Positions 21,557 to 33,350 of a stretch of DNA of 64,000 nucleotides are shown here, in pieces. Source of the stretch: Ypsolopha sequella (lineage: Eukaryota; Arthropoda; Insecta; Lepidoptera; Ypsolophidae); the NCBI GenBank assembly GCA_934047225.1, contig OW203988.1, forward strand, positions 6,172,229 to 6,236,228, read 5' to 3'. A program made the position numbers and the translations under genes. The notes under the pieces are model-generated. The model had not been told where the DNA came from. It worked only from the letters and a program-made list of their open reading frames with translations, and searched no databases. Within the stretch, counting starts at the first letter, position 1, and each line of letters opens with the position of its first letter.

Positions 21557-22029
21557 TTAAGGGGCTTAGTATCGCCAAATAGGTACTTTCTAAAGCCTAC
21601 TCCTCGTTTATGGCCAAACAAAACATATTGTGAAAAATTATTATGAATTATCAACTCTAAGACTACATATGCAACATTTTGCTTTTTCATACCACCAGAA
21701 CTTCTATAAGAAAAAAGTTTCAACCGAATGGTGTTTTTGGGCTTGAATTCCCTACAACTCCTAAGCGGTTTGGTCGATTTAATTCACTTATGCTTTGATA
21801 AATAGATAAACTTGGTAGCTATAAACATAACATAAGATTATTCAATCAAACAATCCCGTCTATGTGAAAAGTATTATTTTCTGCTATTTCACCCTATCGA
21901 GGACGCAGCGAGCGTCGTAACAGCCACTATGCATTACGCGCTGATATGAACGTTATTTCAATGTCGTTTCCGTCGATATTTGTTCCGATAAACATCGAGC
22001 TGCTAATTTGGCGACGGTAATCGCCTTAA
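21557..22029 (+). mobile_element. TTAA MITE family 2, full-length copy (473 bp)
   Basis: TTAA at both ends; termini GGGGCTTAGTATCGCC and GGCGACGGTAATCGCC are inverted-like. The left half contains CCTACTCCTCGTTTATGGCC and the right half GTGAAAAGTATTATTTTCTG. It serves as reference for the copies at 6687, 12941, 40965, 45795 and 63623. Confidence 0.9.
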
Positions 22030-23040
22030 GGTTAAACGTCAGTGGCTAACCGCAAAGTGCATAACTTGACTTTGTTTTCCTTGTTTAGAAATTTAAAATT
22101 GAAAAGCCTTTTTTTCTGTGGCATTTGACGCCAACAGTTCAGCATTAGTGATGTTTATAAAGCAAGAGTTTGAAATTGTTAGTCATGATCTTCTCAAAAC
22201 CAACTTAAAATGCTGTTTTAACTTTGTTTGGACAAGATCATGACTAAAAAATGCTTTTCCATTTTAAATTTCTTAACAAGAAAAAAAAGGTTAAGATATG
22301 CACTTTGTATGACTGACGTTTAACCTTAAGGGGATTTGACCTTGATTTATTGTGATAAGGACCACTAGAAAAGCTCGCATTTTTATAGATGCCGCTAAAA
22401 ACAGGTATTCCTGTTTTTTTTATAATCATTTTGTTACTCATAAATTGTAGTCCACTAAGGAAGAGCGCAGTCTTCTACTACAGCCTCCAACCACCTGTAA
22501 ATGTCTATGATTTTTTATTACTGAAATAAACAATTTTGTATTTGTATTTTAAAAGTCCAAAACTAAAAAAACAAAGTATGTTATTAAAAGAGAAAACTAT
22601 TATTTTCCTAATAAGGAGGAATCTTTAGAACGAAAAGTGGTTCAATAGAATATTTCTTATAATGATTTTCTTCTTTTTTTTTTTGCAGAAATAAAATTAA
22701 AAATAAAGTTATACGAGTAACTACATCTATAAAATAATCTAAGGTTTCATGGGTAACAATCTCTTTAAAATGCCCTATTTCAAAAAAGACCTTCCGCAGG
22801 GCCCTTATCGAATAAAAACTGCAATTACGGTAATTGATCCCCGACCGTTATCGAAACCGTATGTAGTTTCGTCAATTATACGAGTTTGTACGGTCCACAA
22901 AAGAGATAAGTAAGCCCAGCGCAAACACTTTGATCCTAACACCCACTGACGAATGATTTATGGGATGAAGAATACTTAAACAATAATGCATGTGTATGTG
23001 TGTGTGTGTATTGACCAAGTATTCCTCATTTATCTATCAC
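22030..23040. other. Unassigned interval with a short inverted repeat
   Basis: An inverted pair (AAATTTAAAATTGAAAAGCC region at 22088-22110 and its inverse near 22250-22270, with GTCATGATCTT / AAGATCATGAC) indicates a foldback remnant at about 22020-22330, also ended by AACCTTAAGG. A (GT)n run is at 22992-23010. The rest is unassigned. Confidence 0.5.
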
Positions 23041-23047
23041 TAACCTG

Positions 23048-23290
23048 TGGGTCTTAGGATCGATTCTGTATCTTTGGTTGACAACTGGACAGGGTGCCTA
23101 TCATCAAAAACATAGATAAAAACTGAAATTTCAAAATTGCCTTTAGACGGTATTGAACTATTTACGAACTGTGACGTCACTTCAAATGCGAACATATTCT
23201 TAGACAATCGAAATTCGATAGTATATCTATGTTTTTTTTTGATGATACTCACCCAGTCCAGTTGGCAACTAAAGATACTTAATAGGCCCA
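23048..23290 (-). mobile_element. CTG/CAG-duplicating MITE, divergent copy
   Basis: 243 bp, inverse of the 231-bp family, flanked by CTG at 23045-23047 and 23291-23293. Confidence 0.82.
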
Positions 23291-23547
23291 CTGGTCACCT
23301 ATCTCTTTTGTTGACTGTACATGTACAATCGTCAACAACTTTCACTTCGTTTTAGCAGATTCATATAAAGTGCATTATTAATAATAGGAAATTTATACGT
23401 TGTTTACACATGACGGTAGTGTAGACTGCGTGTGGTGAATGTTCAATAATATTATGAATATTGTGCACTTCCCTGGAAGGTTGTGTTAAATTAGTAATAA
23501 ACTACATTATATGTATATGACGCACAGATTCACGCACCTTTAGGACA

Positions 23548-24165
23548 TTAAGGCGATATGTAAATGTTTTAGCGTTACTCTATATGCGAAAAAACGCGCG
23601 AGAGGGACGGATTCCAGGAAAAGAAGCAAAATGTCGGTTCTTTATTAATATAAAATGTACTCAAGTTGCTATCAAAATTTCGTTTAACCAGCGGGCCTAT
23701 TATGTATCTCTAGTTGCCTTCTGGACTGGGTGTCTATCATCAAAAACATAGATATACTATCGAATTCCGATGTCCTAAGGATATGTTCGCACTTGAAGTG
23801 ACGACACAGATTGTTAATAGTTCAATACCCACTAAAGGCAATTTTGAAATTTCAGTTTTTATCTATGTTTTTGATGATAGGCACCTCGTTCAGTTGGCAA
23901 CTAAAGATACAGAATAGGGGGGCAGGTCCTAGATAGTGTTAAAACCCATCTAATAAAGTATAATCGTAGTCCATATGTCATTCCAAATTGTCAAACCAGG
24001 AGAAATGGTGTTGAAAAAGACCTCGTTTCAATAAATATTTTTAGCGGGCCGAATTTCTCCAATTCTGTTTAACAGATCCCTAGAAAAAGATTCCAAAAAT
24101 AATATTCTATTTTATCAAAATAATACCAAGTAGATATGCAAGTTCTAAAATTTTATACGCTTCAT
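23548..24165 (-). mobile_element. TTAA MITE family 1, interrupted
   Basis: The left end is TTAAGGCGATATGTAAATG. The body is the inverse of 36813-37237 and is split by the CTG/CAG MITE at 23692-23922. The right end has decayed and lacks a clear TTAA. Confidence 0.82.
23692..23922 (+). mobile_element. 231-bp CTG/CAG-duplicating MITE
   Basis: It is inserted in TTAA MITE family 1. CAG is present on both sides (23689-23691 and 23923-23925) but once (AACCAGGTCC) in the uninterrupted sequence at 37.08 kb, so the duplication is read directly. Confidence 0.92.
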
Positions 24166-24219
24166 AATTCTAATCAGTGTTCTTATTTTTTTTTCTTTTA
24201 AACAATCGTTTGTGACGAC

Positions 24220-24763
24220 TATAGAGGGTGTAATCGTTAAGTGTGACCAGACGATTATTTCGTAACTATAACAGATATCAAAAAAATTTAATCTGATATC
24301 GAAAGTACTTTATCTAATCAGTAAAACGGCATCAATAACTTTTTGAAAATCAAACGAGAGGTACCTAAAATTTTGACATTAAACATTCCCATACATTTAG
24401 TATGAGATAAGTAGAAAGGTTTTAGTTTCCTTATTTTAAGTGGTCTAGTACTCATTTTACCTTAATCTCATTTTATGATTACGTATGATATGATAATAAT
24501 GATTTTCAAGTAGATACACGTGTAGATTAATTATGTTACCACTTCAAATTAGTAATAAACCTTGTTTCAATATCGCATCAATACTAAATGTATGAGAATG
24601 TTTAATGTCAAAATTTTGGATACTTCTCGTTTGATTTTCAAAAAGTTATTGATGTCATTTTACTGATTAGGTAACGTATTTTCGATATCAGTTTAAAAAT
24701 GTTTGATATCTGTAATAGCTACGGAATAATCGCCTGGTCACACTTAACGATTACACCTGTATA
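24220..24763. mobile_element. Long-arm foldback element, TATAGAGGGTGTAATCG termini
   Basis: Arms of about 190 bp, including AACTTTTTGAAAATCAAACG and its inverse, and ACATTAAACATTCCCATACA and its inverse. TA flanks. The loop centres near 24480-24540. No coding sequence. Confidence 0.9.
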
Positions 24764-24829
24764 GGCCTTCATCGCCAGGAATTATTATTTGCTATGTAAC
24801 TTCTAACAGTAGAAAAGTAAATTCCAATA

Positions 24830-25000
24830 CTTTTTTCCAACACCTGATTTTAATGAAACAAAACCTATATTCTACTCCAAAGATCTATGCACCTGTGAAA
24901 ACTACATGAAAATCCGTTCAGTAGTTTTGGGGATGTGCGCGAACTAACTAACATACATACAGACAGACAGACAGAAGTGAATTCTAAAAATCGCTGATTT
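24830..25000 (-). mobile_element. Dispersed repeat fragment (GACAGACAGACAG type)
   Basis: CATGAAAATCCGTTCAGTAG and the downstream CAGACAGACAGACAG are the inverse of the element at 4150-4432. Confidence 0.65.
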
Positions 25001-25184
25001 GTGTTCTATTAATGTTTGTTAGTTGTTAGTCACCCCCTTTCTATTTTTATTAATTTAATATACATATACTGATGTGTATCTTTGTTTTTGTTTTTCCAAA
25101 AAATATAGTCACCTCCAGAGAATTCAAATCTATTCTGCAGTTTTTATGTGACTCGCGAGCATACAAACAGACTGACGATGATTC

Positions 25185-25519
25185 ATGACAAATGTTCGGT
25201 TTTTTGTTTTAATTACTTTTGCTGTTCTAATGGGGTCTACTTTTATAAAGGCCACCAATTGGCGCCACTGGCACGTAAGGTATATGTCAAGTCAAAGGTT
25301 TGTTAGGTTAGATTTACATAGAAGTTCGATTTTTTGTTTTGCTTATCCATATAATATATATATTTTTTTTCTTTCTTAAATGCGAACAAGCAATGCCGCA
25401 ATGATGTGCAGTTCCGTTATGTTCGAAAACGAAAGGAGGACTTAAGTTTTGTTTTAGCCCCTCTTTTCTTTAGCTCTAATCTTAATTCATTTACTTTCAT
25501 TGCACCGTACCTTGAATAA
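25185..25519 (+). CDS. Tentative small secreted-peptide gene (two exons, low confidence)
   Basis: The ATG at 25185 opens MTNVRFFVLITFAVLMGSTF then IKATNWRHWH: a short polar N-region, a roughly 15-residue hydrophobic core and a plausible signal-peptidase site after KA. A donor GTAAGG follows at 25275. A pyrimidine tract (TTTTTTTTCTTTC near 25367) precedes an AG at 25390, and a phase-0 frame from 25391 (QCRNDVQFRYVRKRKEDL) stays open to a TAA at 25517. That stop overlaps an AATAAA at 25518, which is odd for a real gene. The family is not recognised. The pattern could arise by chance in AT-rich DNA; it is listed because of the genuine ATG, signal-like core and splice sites. Confidence 0.2.
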
Positions 25520-26317
25520 TAAACCTGAAACTATGAATTTATCTCGAATAATACACAAATAGCTAATAAAAAGCCATAGCTTTCGCCGTTTCGCGGGCAT
25601 TTGACGTTTCTCTATACCTGTCGCCTCAGTGGCGCCACCTGACGTCGATAGTAGCCCTCATTGGATTCTAAGAAATATTTCTACGCGAATGAAGCTCCAA
25701 GGAAAAGCTGGCAAGTCATTTATTTAAAAAAAGAACTTTATAACCTAGACATAAATAAAATACTCCTAAATTAGCATTTTGAACGATCTGTCCATTGTTG
25801 GAGAACAGGATCAAGTCACCACCAGACAGTCGGACCGACAACGGACGGTCGTTGCAAACAAAAACTTTTCTTTTTTGGGTCTACACTTTTAATAGCAAGT
25901 TGCAATAAATGGGGGTCAAAGGCCTAACGTCTCAAAAACAATTTGTTCGCGCTTGTACCTGTATATACGGACATGTTCTGTGGTTTTTAAGAAAAATGGT
26001 AAAGTAAGTTGCCCTTCAACACATCGATTTAATATTATTATTATTATTATTATTACTCGTAATTTTATTACACCGTGAAATTTTAATGATTTTGGAACCG
26101 AAAACAGGCGATATTGCACTTATAAACGAACAACTTTTACTTTGGAACCAACCCTGTAATCGCTAAAAAAAACCTGTTCAATCCATACTTGTATGGAATA
26201 GTGGTTTTTTTTTACATTTCGTTATTCACAGCTGTTTGTATAGACTAGAGTTTATAAATTTAATGTTGCAGATATACTACTTAGTCAATATACAACATAC
26301 ATACATATAGTCACGTC
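25520..26317. other. Unassigned interval with (ATT)n microsatellite
   Basis: An (ATT) run of about eight units lies at 26032-26056. Bases 26280-26317 resemble an RTE 3' tail (CATACATACATATAGTCACG). Confidence 0.5.
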
Positions 26318-26596
26318 TGCCTGCCAGAAGAGGACGCAGAGACTACAGATTTCCATCTGCTACGATCCAGACGCACCTCTTTCGCCTCTTCCACATCCAT
26401 CAATCTAATCATAAAAGTTCTTTTATTCCGGGTACTTTTGACATTGCCCTTATTCAGTATGTCGCCAATTTGGTCAGCATACGTCCTTCTAGGGCAGCTT
26501 GGTCGAGCTGTACCTTCCGCTTACGCACCATAAATTTCTTTCGTCACTCTACTTTCATTCATCCTCTCTACATGTCCAAACCACCGAAGCATTCCT
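26318..26596 (-). pseudogene. RTE-like LINE C-terminal relic
   Basis: The minus strand reads LRWFGHVERMNESRVTKEIY, then a stop, then RRTYADQIGDILNKGNVKS and VEEAKEVRLDRSRWKSVVSA. The order and spacing fit the C-terminus of an RTE-type polymerase common in moths. An in-frame stop shows decay. A second relic with QIGDILKKGNVKS lies at 29447-29502. Confidence 0.75.
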
Positions 26597-27051
26597 TTTT
26601 CTATTTTTCTATTCTACTACATCTTCTTTCAGGCCGCAACGATCCCGTATTTCGATATTTTTCACTCTGTCATTCAATGTTAAACCGTAAGGAACGCATT
26701 TCCACAGCATTCACTCTACTTTGATGTTTATCTTGCCATACCCCACATACACCATACATAAGTGTCACACTGTGTGGTGAGTGTAGTCAATTTACAAACC
26801 ATAGAATATTTCATCAAAACCAGCGATGGAGTTGAACCAATGCAAAAATAATTTATAGCCAATACAACTTTTAAACAATACATGCTCGTAAATTAAGGGT
26901 AAATACGCAATGCGGTCGCACGTGGACAATAAATATCGTGGTTATAAATATATAAATAATACAACAACACTCAGCATAAACACAAGAAAAGGTTCAGGTA
27001 TACATACGTATCATCACGCCTGTCTCCCAGAGGGTTAGGTGGGTTCCCATC

Positions 27052-29445
27052 GGGTCAGCGACAACTCGGCCCGAGTCAAACCGGCCCGAATAATAATACC
27101 AAATATTGCACTCCCGATTACGGTGATTTGTAAGGTCAGGCAGAAAATCGACATTTTAAAATAAATCATTACGAATCTAATTTTTTTTCCAAAGATTTTG
27201 GTTTTACACACCTTAGTCTGGACTAAAAAAGACAAGCGTTCCTTTTAAGAAAATCACACATCGATTATCTGATGAAAATAGAAAAGTTTTCTATCTCACT
27301 CTTGCACATCAACAATAGTCTGGAACATAAAAGACAAGAAGGCGATTTCTGCGAAAAATTGTGTCGCAAAATGTTATAAATCACATTTATTTGATAATTT
27401 ATATTTAATAATAAGAAAATACATCCGACTCTATAACTAACAACACACTACCCATCCCCACACATACTCGTCTCCACAAATCAAAATTTAATCAGTGTTT
27501 CACAGTCCGCATTCTAAAATCATTCATACCAGCCCTAACAGACATTCAACTTAGAACGTGGGAGAGTTCATTCATATGGTCGCTTGGTGCACAATATGGT
27601 CCAGGCTTAAACAAGCAACATTAAAAATTCTTTTAATATCTTGTAAATAGGTTAGATGTAAATAGTTTTTATTTTTTATGTTTTTATTTTTTTACCTATG
27701 CATTATATTTTTCTCTTACTTCATTGTGACTGATTCCGGGCCCAAATGGCCCGAAATATATCTCACTAAAATTTTATTTTACGTTGTTTTATGTTATTCT
27801 TATCATTTATAATAAGAAAAACAAACATAAGTTTTGCATTTTTCACGAGGCCTGAAGTTTATTAACTTAAATAGAATTACCTATATCTATAACCCGGCTC
27901 AACCATTGTTTAAACATTTGAAACAATTAACGTTACCACCGCAGTGCATCTATAATATTTCTAAATTTGTTAACAATACTCCGATCTATTCAATATAATA
28001 TTTCTAAATTTTTTAGAAATAACCTCGATCTATTCAATGACAAAGCTCGTTCAAAAATCGTTTTAATTTCATCATATCGTTCTGTCGGTTACAAAAGTCA
28101 AATAAGTCTATTTTTATTGTCGGTCCTAAAATCTACAATTTTATCCCTAGTGATAGAAAATTATGTAACAATACATCGTCAGTTAAAAAAAACTTAAAAA
28201 CTATCTTTATAAACAGGCATTCTATGAAGTACAAGACTTTATGGAACAATAATGTACCAATAAAATAATGAAAAAATAATATATATAATGTAACAATAAG
28301 TTCGACTTGTAATTTTTATTACTAAATAAAGAGTATGATATACGGGTAAAACAGCGAATAATTTACAGTTACATTTATAACATCATAGCACACGTTACGT
28401 ACATGACTGAATGTTACTTACATGACCATTAAAAATGTTAGTTCATACAGTCTTCTTCTCAACATATTTGCGTCAACTGTTGGACATATGCCAACCTTGG
28501 AGGAGATATGCCGGTTCATAACGTATAGAAGTAAAACTAAACGTTTTTTATAAAATCATGGCTCGATGACCCTTTTGTGGGAAATTAAAAAAATGCTATT
28601 CATCCGTAATACTGACCACTTAACAAGCCTCCAGTATGAATTTGGCTACATAAAAAATGTCACCTTGTATAAATAGTTGATTCTACGCTTTTTGTTTATT
28701 ATTATATTTAATTAATGATTGTCAAAAATAATATTGTTAATCATTATTTGTTAAGTCTGTGATTGTGTATTATTGAATCAATTATCGTACTTGTTTATAA
28801 CCCTTAATAAAAAAATATTAAATTTATTAAATTTTGACCCTCAAATATTTGTTTATTTTGAAATTAAGTATTTAAGGGGCTGCACAATGCTAAAATTCAG
28901 TCCTGCTCTAACCCGTTTGTTTTTTGACTCTCTATCCTGCTCTAATCAGATGCCGCGCACGCAAAACTTCAGTTATTTAGAAATCGCGGCTCCATTAGGA
29001 CGTTAACTATAATTTCTTCATGTAATAAAGATCTTTTTTTCTAGTTAATAACTGCGTGTGTTGGTTTCGTTACAATCGGTTTTGAAACATGGAAACTGAA
29101 TCGCTTTTTTAAATTCATGTTTTTTTTTTAATTAATGTAATTAATGGAAGATTGAAAGTATGTTTATTTATAAAGTGTAATTAATAATTGTCTTGAGTCA
29201 AAAAACATGCCATATTTCTTTCAAATTTTTACGATCTACATTGACGGAACTGAATCCAATACAAAACAGATGTTAAGCATTGTGGAGCCCCTTAAATAAA
29301 TCAAAACAGTCTTAATAGCAGAACAAGTTCAATAAATTTAAAAAATCTTTACTATTTTAAGAGGTCGATACTTTTCATGCCGACTGTACAAACCACTAGT
29401 ATATTACTCGGGCCGGGTTGACTCGGGCCGAGTTGTCGCTGACCC
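27052..29445. mobile_element. Candidate 2.4-kb transposon with about 44-bp terminal inverted repeats
   Basis: GGGTCAGCGACAACTCGGCC at 27052 recurs inverted at 29445, continuing as inverted sequence (CGAGTCAA, CCGGCCCGA) for about 44 bp with two mismatches. RTE tail sequence lies just outside the left end and an RTE coding relic just outside the right end, as if one RTE copy had been split. The interior is AT-rich with no recognisable transposase; it holds a partial TA foldback (28590-28677) and a TTAA MITE (28872-29295). Superfamily unknown. Confidence 0.55.
28872..29295. mobile_element. TTAA MITE family 3
   Basis: TTAA at 28872 and 29292, with inverted ends GGGGCTGCACAATGCT and AGCATTGTGGAGCCCC. 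A related left end starts at 42320. Confidence 0.85.
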
Positions 29446-29446
29446 T

Positions 29447-29502
29447 TCTATTCCGGATACTTTTGACATTGCCCTTCTTCAGTATGTCGCCAATTTGATA
29501 TA
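29447..29502 (-). pseudogene. Second RTE relic, split by a MITE
   Basis: The minus frame reads QIGDILKKGNVKSIRNRR. The RTE sequence resumes after the MITE at 29648 (CGTCCTT), as in the relic at 26.5 kb. Confidence 0.72.
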
Positions 29503-29647
29503 CAGTACAGGGCAGAAAATAATGCACATCGTGTTGTAGTATCATCCCTGTCGCACGAAGCACTAATAATAAATAGTCCGGTGATAAAGACGATGCTCTA
29601 CGAAGCCGAAGATAGCCGAAGTGCATTATTTTCTGCCCAGTACTGTA
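29503..29647. mobile_element. 145-bp TA-flanked MITE
   Basis: Inverted ends TACAGTACAGGGCAGAAAAT and ATTTTCTGCCCAGTACTGTA. It is inserted into the RTE relic. Confidence 0.88.
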
Positions 29648-29649
29648 CG

Positions 29650-30112
29650 TCCTTTGGTAACATTTAAAGTACCTGTACTACTAAATACTAAGTAAATTGT
29701 TCGTTTTGTAACATTACAGTAATAAGTAACAATGTGTTTATTTTGTAATGTAAGCTTCGATTACTTCAGTATGTGAACATAATACCGACTCTTACCTACA
29801 ATCAATATTACGGTAGGTTTAGGAAATTCTTGTTTCTAAATACCGAGAACATTTTGAAAACATGTGTATGTATGTAAGTCAAAACATACTGAAGGACAGC
29901 AATTTCCTTAGTACTGCACAATTGTTGCTTTCTAAGTGTTGGAATTTGTTCTCGTAATGACAATAATATAACTCTCTAATTACGGCGTTAATGTATATTT
30001 TAGCCTTTTTTCCAAATCGTGCATATTTCGTTTAGTAGGGGGAGGTACGTATAGGGACCTAGGTACGAAGACGTGTAAGGCGCGAGCGCAGTGGCAGAGT
30101 AAACTGACTGAC
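29650..30112. other. Unassigned interval
   Basis: AT-rich; no feature resolved. Confidence 0.35.
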
Positions 30113-30115
30113 CAG

Positions 30116-30346
30116 CGGGCCTATTATGTATCTCTAGTTGCCTTCTGTACGGGGTGCCTATCATCAAAAACATAGATATACTATCGAATTCCGATTTCCC
30201 AAGGATATGTTCGCACTTGAAGTGACGACACAGTTCGTTAATAGTTCAATACCCACTAAAAGCAATTTTGAAATTTCAGTTTTTATCTATGTTTTTGATG
30301 ATAGGCACCTAATACAGTTGGCAACTAAAGATACAGAATAGGGGGG
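30116..30346 (+). mobile_element. 231-bp CTG/CAG-duplicating MITE
   Basis: Flanked by CAG at 30113-30115 and 30347-30349; about 93-95% like the 23692 copy by eye. Confidence 0.9.
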
Positions 30347-30689
30347 CAGTGCGTGCGTTTTGTCCAATGACGTCAGTTGATGTAGAGAAGTCGTTTTCGG
30401 CGTACAAATTGATACTGGGTGACAAACGTCACAAATTTTCGCTCGAAAATTTGGAAAAATACTTAATTGTATATTGTGACAATAACTATGCATAATTTTA
30501 AGTATATTTCGCTGTCTTTAATTAAAATATATAAAAATAAAATCAGTTTTTAGTGCATATTTCGGCCTTTTTTAGTGCATATTTGCATGCATATTTTGGC
30601 ACTTTGTTAGAGCATATAATCCGATGTCTAATAATCAGTTACGGTAATGACAATATACTCATGGGCATATTTAGAGGAACGCTAGAAAA

Positions 30690-30960
30690 GGATCAAATCA
30701 AATCATTTATTTTTGTAATATATTAATACATGTAGTACACGTTCAATATAAAAAAAAAACAATATAACTAATCTATCTCTAATAGTTCAATATAATAAAT
30801 GATAATAAAAGGAAATACACAAAAAAATAAAGGTTAGGCTTACTTAAATTTAATAAAATAATACGCTTGAATAAAAAATATAGGAATAATTGATATTGCA
30901 AATATAGTTAAATAATAATAAATATAATGCAATAAATACAACAAATATATGCATCACTCC
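30690..30960 (-). mobile_element. LINE 3'-end-like repeat
   Basis: GGAAATACACAAAAAAATAA through GGTTAGGCTTACTTAAATTT matches 37610-37700, with the ATTTATTTTTG / AATCAAATCA end expected for a minus-strand LINE 3' region. No coding part is attached. Confidence 0.6.
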
Positions 30961-31304
30961 GCCCATTCGATAATTATTATTATTCTTCTTTATTTTTTTC
31001 TGGTCTTGCTAAGGGCAAGAAACTTAGCAATTTGAAGTAGATTAAAATTTGGTAAGTTTCTAAGTTTGCTTCAAAACAATCTACTTTTTGAGTTTTAATC
31101 GGGCTGTCATCGAGCAATTGTTCCACGCTTTGCATAAATAAAGGTTATACTCGTAGTTTGGCCACTGTGATCAGTCTGATCGGCAAGCGGTAGATAACTT
31201 TATTGTCTGAATATTCACAATCACACTATATATTGTCGAGGCATGTTGCAGAATCCTAGCTAATTCGAGTAGGTTCTAAGAACATATTAGACAAATAAAA
31301 TTAT
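30961..31304. other. Unassigned interval
   Basis: No coding or repeat structure recognised. Confidence 0.35.
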
Positions 31305-31724
31305 TTAAGAGGCTATGCGAATTTTATTTTTGTCACCGTCACTCCAAGCGAAAAATCGCGCAGTGCGAGAGGGGCGGATTCAGGGCAAAAGTGAAGTTGG
31401 TTTTATATTTTTATTAAAAAAACTAAAATAGCTAGCAAAATTTCAAATATCAAATCTCGAGATATTGTTGAAACACACCTAATAAAATATGTTTGATTTC
31501 TGTATATGATTCCTATTCGTCAAACGAGGAGAAAAAGTGTGTTTGAAGACCTCATTTCAACAATTATTTCTATCAACGAAAATTTATCCAAACATGTTTT
31601 CCAATTTCAAAACCCTAGATTATATAGTCCAAATGCATATACCAGAAATGTATTAAAATTTTCCGTGTATTTCATGAAATACACAGAAAAGAAACACCCG
31701 TATTTTTTTCGCATATCGCCTTAA
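31305..31724 (-). mobile_element. TTAA MITE family 1, divergent copy
   Basis: TTAA at 31305 and 31721; the right terminus TTTTTTCGCATATCGCC and the interior CAGTGCGAGAGGGGCGG fit family 1. Confidence 0.8.
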
Positions 31725-32080
31725 ATAAATGTATTAATTTGTGCGCATATTCGACATTTCCAATAGATCTACGTTAAAATCTCTTAACAAACGATGATTT
31801 TTTTCATAATTTTAAAACCGCCTACATTGTTTTTTCAAAAATGTTGTAATCTTCTCCCGAGGGCCGGTAACACAAAGAATTATATATTTCCTCATTTCTA
31901 CGCAAGCTAATTCTACCTGATGTTCTTCAGAAAGTTTTACAATATCTTTTCTTTCCTTTGATTATTATTTTTGACAAGATTCATGGAGCCACCTTTGTGT
32001 ATTGTTACTCTGTTGTAGCAGGTAAGAACCCTTCAATTATTGACATTAAACTGCATACCATGTTCAAGTAAATGGTGTTC

Positions 32081-32250
32081 AGGGGCTCTACCGCGTAATT
32101 CTCATTTGTATCAACTTCAAGCAAATGCATGCAAAATTCAACGCGTGCAAAAGAGATGGCATGTTAGGCGGGCGTCGTCGCACGCACGACAAATTTCAAT
32201 CTCAAGTGGATGTTGATGAAAATGAGAATTACGCGGTAGACCCCCAGTTA
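32081..32250. mobile_element. Short foldback MITE, CTACCGCGTAATTCTCAT arms
   Basis: CTCTACCGCGTAATTCTCAT at 32084 is the inverse of ATGAGAATTACGCGGTAGAC at 32222, with further pairing inward. Confidence 0.78.
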
Positions 32251-32326
32251 TACAGAAAATATCTGTTTTCGATTCCTCTTGAGTATTTTGCCGAGAAAGC
32301 CGCCCTGTATGTTTTGATGTGTCAGC

Positions 32327-32742
32327 TTAAGAGCGGTTTCGCAGTCGGATTATGAAAAACCCGCCTTTTTCTAATAAGTCGAAACAGAACACTTAAATTC
32401 AAAATTTACTCAATAGTTATTCAACAAAACCTTATTACCTATGTATTGTGTATGTTGCCATCGCAAAGTTTTCATTGGTTTCTCTAAATTAGAATTGCAA
32501 AATTACTTAAATCCAAAATTTCACTGGTTTCTGTAAATTAGAATTTCAAAATTACTTAAATCCAAAATTTTGAAATTCTAATTTAGAGAAACCAGTGGAA
32601 ACTGTGCAATGGCAGCAAACACAATACATAGGTAATAAGGTTTTTTGAATAACTATTGAATGAATTTTGAATTTAAGTGTTTTGTTTCGATTAATTAGAA
32701 AAAGGCGGGTTTTTCACAATCCGGCTGGGAAACTGCTCTTAA
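32327..32742. mobile_element. TTAA-flanked long-arm foldback (family 4)
   Basis: TTAA at 32327 and 32739. Arms of about 170-190 bp include AAAAACCCGCCTTTTTCTAA, TTACCTATGTATTGTG and TGGTTTCTCTAAATTAGAAT, each with its inverse. The centre has a direct repeat of AAATTACTTAAATCCAAAAT. Confidence 0.9.
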
Positions 32743-32944
32743 AATACACACGGCTTTCCCGTTGTTGGATTTGTTCTTGTTAATTCTAAAAAGATTTTTT
32801 TACAATTTTGAAAGACCATTTTACAATTGATTACCATCAAGTATGAGTATTATGACGTATTGAAAAGTGTTCTGTAACAGATTCACTAAAGGCTAAAATG
32901 CATGCTAACTTTTTTAAACTCACACTCGTGTTTTAATATCTAGT

Positions 32945-33137
32945 TATGTGTAGTTTTAAACGGCATGTTTAAACCATCAAAAATTGAAAAAATCAGCATC
33001 AAAATTACCAAGTTGGCATCAAAAATAATATGTTCAAACCTAACCTAACCTAACCTAACTTAGTTGATGCCAAATTAGTAATTTTGGTGCTCATTTTGTA
33101 TTTTTTAGATTGTCATTATCCGTTTTAAACTACTATT
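32945..33137. mobile_element. Foldback with CCTAA telomere-like repeats in the loop
   Basis: Arms TAGTTTTAAACGG / CCGTTTTAAACTA and ACCAAGTTGGCATCAAAA / TTGATGCCAAATTAGT enclose four perfect CCTAA units at 33039-33058. Confidence 0.8.
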
Positions 33138-33299
33138 CTTCAACGTACAGACACACCGGAGTTTTACTATTTTATTATATGTATTGATTGATTGGTTTTG
33201 TGTCAAGGTTGCATGCAAATATTGGGGACTTTCTGCATAAGTTTATAAGGGCCCTAAGTTTTTCCCAATTTATTTGTATCTGTGATCGATTCACGTTTT

Positions 33300-33350
33300 T
33301 TTAGGGTTCCGTACCCAAAGGGTAACCAACGGGACCCTATTACTATAGGC
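33300..33350 (-). mobile_element. GCCAAGTGCGAGT repeat, 3'-end fragment
   Basis: AGGGTTCCGTACCCAAAGGG to GGACCCTATTACTA is the inverse of the end of 57812-58100. Confidence 0.8.
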
